The notes below the pieces were generated by a model. That model searched no databases and was not told where the DNA came from. It saw only the letters and a program-made list of their open reading frames with translations. A program made the position numbers and the translations under genes. 64,000 nt of DNA. Source: Xanthostigma xanthostigma. Lineage: Eukaryota > Arthropoda > Insecta > Raphidioptera > Raphidiidae. Numbering within the stretch: position 1 is the first letter of the stretch; each line of letters begins with the position of its first letter. Below, piece after piece: positions 44,101-52,901 of this stretch. The stretch is taken from assembly GCA_963575645.1 (NCBI GenBank), contig OY754464.1, positions 63,524,948 to 63,588,947 of the forward strand, given 5' to 3'.

Positions 44101-47100
44101 CGCCTCAAACGCGCGTTATCATTATAAACAGTTCTATACAATTGTATAGAACTGTTTATATGATAACGCGCGTTATCATATAAACAGTTCTATACAATTG
44201 TATAGAAACTGTAAACGCGCGTTGGGCCAACGCGCGTTGAACGCTCTTCATGTGTGCTAGGCCTAAGTGTCCGACCGAACGTCGATTTATGGTCGAAGCC
44301 GATTAATCGGCTATCGCCACACCCTTCGATAGTTTAAAAACCCTAAAAAATTCAGTTCAAGATTGGCTACAACTGCTACAAGCTACAATTAAACATATAA
44401 ATGATTTTAAAACTTTTAAATTGAAGGTTTTATTGACTGTTATAATATAAAAAGGTAATTTTAATCATCTCTTGAACTAGAAATAATAAAAATTACTTTA
44501 CAATATGTCAAAATTAATAACAATTTCGGCGTTTGTTAGAAACCTTCGGCTTCGGTCAACACTTCACCCCAATTTGACCGAAGTCGAAGGTTTCGCCGAG
44601 GGTGATTTTTTGGTCGAAGGTGGCCGAAGCCAATGTTTTGATCGAACACTATTCGCAACTCACTTCGTCACGCGCGGTACAATGCAAAATATGTAATCCC
44701 GGGATAAAAAAAAAATTTAATATTCAATACGTTTAATCTTCCAGCGCATCCAAACATACGCCTATTTATTACGCATGGTGGATGGCTAAGTGTACAAGAA
44801 GCAATGTTCTACGCTGTACCGATGATAGGCATCCCATTCAATATGGATCACCACATGCACGTTGCAGGAATAGTGGAACGGGGCATTGGAGTAAAACTCC
44901 ATCCGGATGATTTAACCTCGATTAAGCTTCTAGACGCAATTTACCAAGTCACTAATAATCCTGAGTAAGTTTTAACACAATATGTAATACTCATTAGCTG
45001 AAACCCCGGTTTGTCGCACGGGGTTTATTTGATTTTAAATATCAATATAAATTAATTGTTAGTGGTAGTTTTGTTCCAAAAATTAATATACCGGGTGAGG
45101 CAAAAGTCCCGGAACGGTTGAATATCTCGCATACTACGCATCATATAAAAAAAAAAATACGTGTCAAATATTTTTCGCAAAACTATTTTTTGATACCACA
45201 CATGACTCCCCACCCCCCACCCAGTTGAAGGGGGGAGGGGCAACTTTAAAATTTTAAATAGGAACCCCTATTTTTTATTGCAGATTCGGATTCTACGGGA
45301 AAAATTACATCAATTTTACTTTTTTTCGATTCGCGACCGATGTCGCGGTAATCGCGAAAAATTTAAAAATCAATAATTTCCGGAAAAGTCGGATATTTTG
45401 CATATTACGCATAAAATCGAAAAACAAAAAAATACGTATCAAATATTTTTCGAAAAACTTTTTTTTGATACCACACATGACCCCCCACCCCCCAACCAGT
45501 GTGTGGAGAGAGGGGAAACTGTGAAAGGGAAAATTGTGAATGGAATGTCATCCATTATTGCGAAATTGGATTGATTTTTTAAGTTTTTCGCGATTACCGC
45601 GGCATCGGTCGCGAATCGAAAAAAAGTGAAATTGATGTAATTTTTCCCATAGAATCCGAATCTGCAATAAAAAATAGGGGTTCCTATTTAAAATTTTAAA
45701 GTTGCCCCTCCCCCCACCAACTGGGTGGGGGGTAGGGAGTCATGTGTGGTATCAAAAAATAGTTTTGCGAAAAATATTTGACACGTATTTTTTTTTTTAT
45801 ATGATGCGTAGTATCCGAGATATTCAACCGTTCCGGGACTTTTGCCTCACCCGGTATATTGAAGAAGATTTAATTTGGTTGAAAAACAATTGAAAAAAAA
45901 ATAAGCTTTGCCAAGGTTGGCAAATATTTGTTTCAAATCTCATCTTCCCCTACTTCAATGACTTGAAACTGGCTAACACTGGCCCAAAGTTCCTATTAAC
46001 AAATATTTGATTTCAGAATCTTCAATTATTTTGCAGTAGATATGACACTATATATTTATTACAATAATCATTTCATCAAACCCTTTACCATAAAAATTTT
46101 GAATTTCAATTAGTTACAAACAAAGAAATATACGGAGCGTGAAGTTAAATAAAACCGCTTAAAAATGCAAATAACAATCTTGTTTTTCTATTTCAAATAT
46201 AAAATAGTATATGACGCGCAGGGCCGAGATTTCAACTTTTAAGGCCCGTGTAGTGTATACGATTTTCATATCCGCTCGAAAGTACGTACTTTCGTCAGGA
46301 GGGACGAAAAATTGACATTTACTCCCAGTGAGAACGGCGGGAGGAAAAATTTCTCATGCGTATTTATACTCGTAACTAGGGTTACCGCTGTCATTTAATA
46401 TAATAAATAACAGTTACTCCCTGTTATTTATTATATTAAATGATAGCGGTAACCCTAGTTACGAGTATAAATACTTAATACTATAAGGGACGAAAGTACG
46501 TACTTTCGATCGAGGTATGAAGAAAATATTGTTTTTTATTTATAATTAAACGAAACAAACAGTTAAAATTAAAGCAAATGTTGAAATAAACCTTTGTTTT
46601 GATTACGAAGTGGCTTAATCGGTTATAAAAACTTTGTCTCACTATATCTTACATTACATGAGTCACATTGTAACATACTTCAGCGATTTTGTCTTTAAGT
46701 TCATCCAGATTGTGCCACCATCTCGAATAGATTTCATTATGTAAACCATGGTAATGACCTCTGAATATAGGGCAAAGCAATATCTGATCTTAACTAATTT
46801 GTACGGTGTACTTTTCCCTATGTACGGTTTCCTGTGATACATCCTGTATATTAGGCTCGGCATATTACTACTATTTTCCAGATACATGAAAAATACCAAG
46901 AGATTATCGTTGCTGTACAAAGACCAGCCTCAAACGCCAATGGAGAGAGCAAACTTTTGGATTGAATATCTTTTGAGACACGGCGGGGCCCAACATCTCA
47001 AGAGTACCCTCATTAAAATGCCTTTTTATTCAGCATTAAGTTTAGACGTCGGTGGCATAATTCTTGTAATCACTTTTTGCTTTTGTGCAACATTTTATTA

Positions 47101-47404
47101 TTTATATTATCAAAATTTTATACCGTACGTTATATGTATTATTGTGAATTTAGTGCTATGTTCTATATTTCATATGAAACTAGCGCCTCTCCGAGAGGTT
47201 TTTTACAATGATCAAAGCATTTTTTCTCTACCATTTTGGGCCACGCTCCTTATATGGTCCGGAATATTTTTAATTATTACTGTCTTAAGATTTAATATTG
47301 TTCGCAGTTACTGTAAACGGTTATTTTGTCTAGCTAGAAAAAAATTTTCTCGACAAAATCAACAAAGAAAAGGGAAAAACTTTCCTCAAAAAAAGAGACA
47401 TTGA
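40933..47404 (+). CDS. UDP-glycosyltransferase UGT-A, five coding exons
   Basis: Exons: 40933-41149, 41741-42342, 43565-43793, 44745-44964 and 46882-47404. Intron phases are 1, 0, 1, 2. The start at 40933 gives a signal peptide (KILILILTYKSVQSA); an in-frame ATG at 40876 is less suitable. The aglycone half holds SPSH with the catalytic His and FDLIIMD with the partner Asp. The donor half has HPNIRLFITHGGW, the UGT signature. The tail ends in a membrane span and a basic end, so the enzyme should face the ER lumen and transfer sugar from a UDP-sugar to small lipophilic acceptors. The donor motif reads MDHHMH where most UGTs have DQxxN. As read the protein is 596 aa; splicing 47125-47307 would give 535 aa, the usual size. 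First of three tandem paralogues. Confidence 0.92.
41549..41678. repeat. Palindrome in UGT-A intron 1
   Basis: CGATGAAGGAAGGTTTTGGT with its flanks mirrors the right arm ending at 41678. The centre is GGCTAGTGGCCACTAGC. The right arm has GAAACATTGGTAA, like the 3' half of the hammerhead-like cores elsewhere in the window, but no CTGANGA. Confidence 0.85.
41741..42342 (+). CDS. UGT-A exon 2
   Basis: The acceptor is ATTTTTAG and the donor GAT before GTAAGT. It is 602 nt. It encodes most of the aglycone-binding domain, with FDLIIMDMVISECFYP and FGSPPIVSTSPYGFYPW, ending PRPVPPNVIQVAGIHI. Confidence 0.93.
42378..43300. repeat. Fold-back filling UGT-A intron 2
   Basis: The left arm from about 42378 to 42670 (GTTAGTCGTAGAGAGTTGTG, then TTTAAATGGC and GAAAAGATCTTCAAAA) is mirrored at about 43010-43300. 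The inner parts (AAACTTATTGTGACATTG) also pair. The intron between exons 2 and 3 is almost entirely this element. Confidence 0.85.
43565..43793 (+). CDS. UGT-A exon 3
   Basis: The acceptor is CATTACAG and the donor G before GTTTGT, 229 nt. It encodes NILDFLDSAVDDGFILFSLG and onward to KWIPSQGNVL, the start of the nucleotide-sugar domain. Confidence 0.92.
43993..44268. repeat. CpG-rich multi-palindrome in UGT-A intron 3
   Basis: Blocks AACGCGCGTT and CTATACAATTGTATAG alternate four to five times and form nested palindromes. Outer ends AAGGCGTAG and CTAGGCCTT are roughly inverted. The sequence is unusually CpG-rich for this window and has no ORF. Confidence 0.85.
44745..44964 (+). CDS. UGT-A exon 4 (donor signature)
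   Basis: The acceptor is TTCCAG and the donor GA before GTAAGT, 220 nt. HPNIRLFITHGGWLSVQEAM matches the UGT signature. It continues VPMIGIPFNMDHHMHV, where the DQ pair and following Asn of typical UGTs are DH and His. Confidence 0.93.
45086..45860. repeat. Fold-back in UGT-A intron 4
   Basis: GGGTGAGGCAAAAGTCCCGG near 45093 mirrors CCGGGACTTTTGCCTCACCC near 45832. The arms are about 260 bp with smaller mirrored blocks inside (TCGATTCGCGACCGATG). Two near-identical 63-codon frames, one per strand, are products of the mirrored arms. Confidence 0.9.
46263..46523. mobile_element. MITE with TIR TTCATACCTCGATCGAAAGT, copy 3
   Basis: The ends around CGAAAGTACGTACTTTCG are inverted. The interior is a near-perfect palindrome from about 46365 to 46482 (TACTCGTAACTAGGGTTACC and partner). 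It shares only the ends with copies 1 and 2. Confidence 0.78.
46545..46853. mobile_element. Truncated relative of the 9054-10113 element
   Basis: It shares TTAAAGCAAATGTT, the ATAAAAACTTTG block, CATGGTAAxGACCTCTGAATA and the right end TTTCCTGTGATACAT with the 9-kb element. It lacks the THAP-bearing insert. Its right end lies about 30 bp before the acceptor of UGT-A exon 5. Confidence 0.75.
46882..47404 (+). CDS. UGT-A exon 5 (C-terminus and membrane anchor)
   Basis: The acceptor is TTTTCCAG. YMKNTKRLSLLYKDQPQTPM and then ERANFWIEYLLRHGGAQHL match the conserved UGT C-terminal helix. A span follows after SLDV (GGIILVITFCFCATFYYLYY). As read, two further hydrophobic spans come before YCKRLFCLARKKFSR. 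Comparison with UGT-B, whose span is followed directly by CLCRYLFCKK, suggests that 47125-47307 is an intron. Confidence 0.85.
47125..47307 (+). other. Candidate stop-free in-frame intron in UGT-A exon 5
   Basis: It starts GTACGT and ends TTGTTCGCAG after a T-rich stretch. It is 183 nt with both junctions in phase 2, so removal keeps the frame and links the first membrane span directly to the basic tail. If retained it codes for two extra hydrophobic segments. Confidence 0.6.
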
Positions 47405-48597
47405 TTCAATTGTCAATTATTACTCCAGTACTTTAATTAAATAATAGATTTAAAATTATTTTTAACTTAATTATGTTCAATGTAGGCGGTGCAATAATTA
47501 ATGAATAATGCAAGTTATCAAATACATGCATAAACGCTTGATCTTGTTAAGACTGAAAGCTCAAGTCTTACCGAACATAAAATGCATAAAATATCTAAAC
47601 ATTCCTTTCAAAGTGCCATATTTTTTAAAACATACTTATTAAAAAAAATTGTTTTCTATCTTCACAACAGTTGTATTGAAGCTATAAAATTATGTTAATA
47701 ACAAATCATTATTTACATATTATATCAGATTATTCTTTAAAAAAGTTTTCTTGAAAATTCTAATTGAGAGAAATGGTATTTAGTACTAAATAATGTTTTT
47801 ATTGCTTCAATATTGCTAATCAAAACAAAATTAAATCAAAACAGGAATTACAATAATTAATCAAATTAACCTTATAAATGATCGATATTTTAGTAAATCT
47901 ATGGTTGAATAGGTTTACTTTTGTTAAACAGACAAATTTTATAAAATTTCGCATTAAATTGTTACTATGTTAAAATTTGTTTATACAAATCAAGTCATAT
48001 ATTTGTTATAGAATACAATTTTCGCATCTTGTACATAATATACTGGAATTTATTTTTCCAAGTATATTTTTCGTTGATTAGATTTTACATGTTATTTACT
48101 AAAGAGTTTATAATATTTATTCTTTCTTGTGAAATTATTCTGTAGTACTGTTATATTGATTTTAATTTTTAACTTTCTGTTTGGTCACATAATTTAACTG
48201 ACAGGTTTTTTCTATTAATGATGTATAAAATCTACCCGTCATAATCTGGCAATAAATGTTTGTCCTGTTGGATAGGTATTGGTTTCTTATAAGTAGCATT
48301 ATTAAAAGAATTACCAGTATCAAAAAATATTTTAATAACAAGATTTCTGTTAAAAAATATAATCTCTTTAGTGAAAATATAAACAAAAGTGTTGATAATA
48401 TTGTAACGAATTTTAAATTTTCTAAATAAAAATCAAAACGAAAATCATTATTGCTTATAATAAATTTATTTCATGTGAAAATTATAATCATTCTGTTATT
48501 TGATAAAAAATATAATTTTTATCAGATAACACACTTTAATTCTTTATAGTTTTACTTTACCGCATTATTGCGTAGTAGAAATGGGTTACTTTCTTAT

Positions 48598-48880
48598 ATG
48601 GGCGCCGCCAGGAAATTTTCCAGGGAGATGCATCTGCCTCTGCACATTATACAGTATACTATTAACTAATATAAAATATCAGAAATATACATGTATTTTA
48701 AAGTATATTAAAAGTAGAAAAAAATGTACGTGGATTAGTGTACACACGTACGAAGTGAAACTTCTCTACGACATAATTTTTATTTTTAATTAAATTATAA
48801 CTTAATAAAAAAAATGTCTATGTATTTTCTTTCTTGACGGGGGGGTGCGAGGGGGTGCACTTGCCGGCGCCCATGCTTTC
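48598..48880. mobile_element. MITE-like element, ends ATGGGCGCCG
   Basis: ATGGGCGCCGCCAG at the left and CCGGCGCCCAT at the right are inverted. It is 283 bp, with a G-rich segment near the right end. The duplication is unclear. Confidence 0.5.
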
Positions 48881-49959
48881 ATACAGATATTACAATAGAG
48901 TACGCGAGAGAGCAGTGACAGTGTCTGCAATTAAGAGAGATAACATTTCCTTATCTTTATGATAACTAATGATTCAAAACAATACTGATTTGAGTAAACA
49001 AATTTCTGGTTTTCTGTAGCGTTCTCTCTCTTAACTGAGGACATTTTCACTTATGGCAAGCATACGCACTAGCGTACCTACTCTAGTTGCTTATATCTCT
49101 ATGGTCACTTTACATGCAGCTATTTTGTAGTAGTGCAAAAATACACTATACAATTTGCCAAACTTTTTGCGACTCTATCAACTAAAAAAAAAAACGTGTG
49201 AGGTTCATCCACATAAACTCCCGGAGAAAAAAATAGTAAATTTTCATTTTCTCAATTTTCAGGCATTCGAGTTTCTTTTTTTTTAATTATTTCTTTTTCA
49301 TATTGATGTATTTATTAGAAGAAAAATCTACACATGCGACATTACGTCGGCGGATAGTCGCCATCTTATATTTTTTGACACTTCATACACCCTATGTCAC
49401 TCACGGGATTAAAGCGAATTTCCTGACACTTCGTTTATTAAAATTCATCAGGTCGTTTGGAGACTAGGAAGGTATAAATAATCCCACATACATACATACA
49501 TATAGCGCTTACCTTAGATGTCGCGCACTTGGATAAGTTAACATTTGAGATTTCATTGTTTTTTGAAAAAATAGCCGTAAAATTACTAAAAAATGAAATA
49601 ATCGATGATGACATGATTTTAAAGGAATAGGAAAACATATTTGTTTTTACAGAATCAAAAAAACTTTTTAGAGAGAACACTTTCAATTTTCTAATGACTC
49701 GCCGTCGTTTATTATGTGATACTTATGTAACTATGTCGGGATTTCAAAGTCGAAAGTGTCACCTTTGTTCTGACTAGATTCGGTAAAAAAAATCGTACAG
49801 AAATGACAAGCATGCTTTTAAAGAGGAAAGAATAGGCTTTCGCGGGCATTCAGTGAATTTTTCCAAAAAAAAATGTTTGCACTTCATTACATAAAAAATT
49901 AATAAATCATTTTACTAAACTAAAAAATGCAAGCTTTTAAATTGTCTTAGCTTATTTAA

Positions 49960-50857
49960 GGACGTAGTCCTATGTTCAGGCTCGTTTTCAACCGTTATTT
50001 CAGAATTTTTTTTTAATATCAAAATAATGTACGATGTTTTCAATTTTGTTACATGTTTTTACTGACATCGTAAACTAAGAAAAAAAAATTTTTTTTGCTT
50101 AATTTTACGCCATTTTATAATTGTTTTTTTAACCTAAAGTAGACAACTTTAAATGGTGGTAGGTGGGTTGCGCGGGTGATAACGTCACTTGGAGTCAACT
50201 GAATTATAAAAATTAAATTGGTTATTGTTTCGTAGGCTTGTGACTAGATCCCGTACTAGAAATAAACATTTTTATTAATAAATAACAAAATGGCGGGTTT
50301 TAGAAAAAAAACAACGAGAAAATCGTGATTTTTTCGTTGAAAATCGGTTAAAAAAAATAGAAATAATTTATATAATTAAGTAATTCTAGTATCGGACGGA
50401 GCTATTGTTGTGTAAAATACCCTGTACAAAACTGAAAGCAATCGGTTGTTTACAATTGTTTCAATCACCCGTGCCGCTTAGAAAAACGTAGTTTTGAGAA
50501 AAACGCGTTTAAAGTTTTAATTTCAGATTTCTTACAAAAAATAAAAATGAATATTTACACTAATCAGCTATGCCTGGTGTATAGTAAACCTTCCGTTTCT
50601 TCAAAGGCATCATTTTCTGCTAATTTGTTTGCTCTACTCTGCGAGAGTATAAGGGTAACGTGATAACAATTGAGAGGTAAGAGCAGGTAAGAGTCTTACC
50701 GTAAGACCGTTGCTGCTCTCGATTATATGCTACAGCTTTGTAAATATTTAATATTTCGGTCTAAAATTTTTACAGTATTTTCTCAATATATTATACTTAC
50801 TAAAAATGTAAAAAAAATAAATTCGTTATTTCTAAACCCGAACACCAGACTACGTCC
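49960..50857. mobile_element. TTAA-flanked element, TIR GGACGTAGTC
   Basis: TTAA-GGACGTAGTC at the left (49956) and GACTACGTCC-TTAA at the right (to 50861). It is 898 bp with no ORF, and uses the same target as the 36287 element. Confidence 0.72.
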
Positions 50858-51119
50858 TTAAATGCAACCATTAACATTAAGAAAATTTCTGAATATTTGT
50901 GATTACCCTGTATTTTTTTTATATTATGGTGCTTGGCGCTTGTATTCTACTGAAGTATCAATTAGGTAATCTGTTTACAAATAAAATATTAACTAACGAA
51001 TCGATATTACGAGTCGGTGCTTGATTATAAGACAACCTTGGAAATTGACAAAGTTTTAAAGAAAGTATTAACAATATCTGAAATAGATAAAATAATATGG
51101 AATACTATAGATTAGTTAA

Positions 51120-51364
51120 CATAGTTTCCAAACCTTTTTACATCCGCGGACCACCAAAAAATCCAAAAATGTTTTGCGGACCATCAACATTGGAATAAAA
51201 TAATAAATATTTTTATATAATTGGTTTTTTATTCAAAACAATTAATTTTGCAACACCGTATGCTGATATAACAATATTTATAAGTATATTAAAACAGACA
51301 GTAGCAAAAAATATTGTTTAAAATTCCGTAAAATACACCGCGGACCACCGGTTGAGAAACTATG
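51120..51364. mobile_element. hAT-like MITE, ends CATAGTTTC / CGGACCACC
   Basis: CATAGTTTCCAAACC...CGCGGACCACC at the left mirrors CGCGGACCACCGGTTGAGAAACTATG at the right. The GTTTCTCAACC-type end is common in hAT MITEs. Flanks (GATTAGTT and GATTAGTA) are similar but slightly offset. Confidence 0.65.
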
Positions 51365-51806
51365 GATTAGTATATTTGCTATATGGCACATACACTATTA
51401 GCGTAGGTCGGATAGCGGAACCTTGGGATCGAATACATTTGAGACCAAAATTTCTCGACGTTTCATACCCTTCTGAACAGTTTGGCGTAATTTTTACATA
51501 ATCTTTGCATTTATGAAATTTGGTACACATATTGCAATTCATCACCGTACGAGGCTTACCTATATAAATTGGGTCATTTTAAGGATAGTTTTTAGGAGTT
51601 AAAAAAATTTTTTGGGCCCAAAAAACACCCCAAAAATTCTCTTAATCTCTTATAATGGCGATTATTATTAAACATTTAAATGTGTAGTTATAATTTTTTT
51701 TAAACCGACACGATAGGATCAAACTAAAATGTTACATTGACAGCCGCTCGAACTTTCTTGTGTGACAAAATACTGTCAGATTTAAATCGCTAATAGATAC
51801 GGCAGG

Positions 51807-52060
51807 GCCGGATTTAGCATGGGGCCATTGTAGGCCCGGGCCCATAGCGACAAATTTTTAGGGGCGTCAAAACGGCAAACAAAACTAGCATTTGAGAAAT
51901 AATATTACAGTACCTACTATTCAAATAAATAAAATTGTCGACCAATTTTTTTCAGACTATATATTGACAAAAAATTATATAAAAATATAAATCAATATAA
52001 CAAAAGATGACGTTTCGATCCGGATTTGGATCTTCTTCAGAAATATCTAAAAAAAAAAAA
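51807..52060. repeat. hAT-like end and a hammerhead-like element fragment
   Basis: CAGGGCCGGATTTAGC at 51807 is a hAT-type left end like that at 56593; no right end was seen. At 51930-52060 a segment with GTCGACCAATTTTT recurs at 53221-53290. On the minus strand 52040-52006 reads CTGAAGA, a GATCC/GGATC stem, then GAAAC. Confidence 0.55.
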
Positions 52061-52192
52061 TTATTAGTATTAGCTACTTATTTTCTAATAGAATACATTC
52101 TATTACAAAATAAGTAGCTAATACTAATTAATTTTTATATTTTTTAGATATTACATACAGAAAATTCTTTTTATACTCCTCTATACTCAGGA

Positions 52193-52385
52193 CATTTTTT
52201 TAATTTTTTCGAAGTAGTGGAACAGCATGAAAACAAATAAAAACTAATTGTTCTTTCTATAACTTTGCTATTTGTTTTTAAACAAAAAGTAAACGTTTGT
52301 TTAAACGCAAAGCTTTAGAAAGAAAATTAGTTTTTTTTTCATATTGTTCCACCACTTCGAAAAAATTGAAAAAATTCCTGAGAGA
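52193..52385. repeat. Inverted repeat upstream of UGT-B
   Basis: TTTTTTCGAAGTAGTGGAAC on the left mirrors GTTCCACCACTTCGAAAAAA on the right, and the loop is itself partly self-complementary (GTTTAAAC words). Confidence 0.85.
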
Positions 52386-52593
52386 AAAGAGGCATTTTAT
52401 TTTCCCTGTTACAAAAATATATTGTCGGCAGGGATTGGCACTGCGACCCGATTTTTTTTTAATTAAAACTGCAGATAACAAAAATTAAATATCATCATTC
52501 ATCAGTCTTCACTATCAATTTAGTTAGTATTAAAATATCTAGTCGTTGACCTTGAGAAAAATAAAAAACAAACACTCATTGTTAAATATACTG

Positions 52594-52622
52594 TATATAG
52601 CTACGTACGGTAGACCTCATTC
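52594..52622 (+). promoter_or_regulatory. Candidate core promoter of UGT-B (TATA plus initiator)
   Basis: TATATA at 52594 is followed about 25 bp later by TCATTC (52617-52622), matching the arthropod initiator TCAKTY; a second TCATTC overlaps at 52621. The start codon is at 52676, leaving a 5' leader of about 55 nt. Confidence 0.45.
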
Positions 52623-52675
52623 ATTCGTCGTTTTTAACGCGAGTGAAAAAGTTGGTTAAACGAAATAATTCAACA

Positions 52676-52901
52676 ATGGATATTGTGCGTTCTATAATAC
52701 TATTTTGCATAGCAATAGTACCTTACAATCATGTGTACAGTGCTAACATATTGGCTATATCACAAGTGGCTTCTCCTAGCCATAATATTTGGAACTTGGC
52801 CCTTTTGACCGAACTGGCTGACAGAGGACATAACGTCACACATTTAACAATGTTTGAAGAAAAAACTAAAATTTCAAACTTAACAACTATTCTTATGGAA
52901 G
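52676..52901 (+). CDS. UGT-B exon 1
   Basis: Signal peptide and ANILAISQVASPSHNIW; ends ILMEG at G|GTACAT in phase 1. Confidence 0.92.

Larger units (their letters stand above)
47405..52590. other. Spacer between UGT-A and UGT-B
   Basis: No gene recognised. It holds MITE-like elements at 48598-48880, 49960-50857 and 51120-51364, a hAT-like end at 51807, and palindromes at 52064-52132 and 52193-52385. Between 47.4 and 48.5 kb I see only AT-rich DNA. Confidence 0.6.

Noticed and set aside
45052..45893. Two similar small ORFs on opposite strands
   Set aside because: Both arise from mirrored arms of a fold-back repeat, not from genes.
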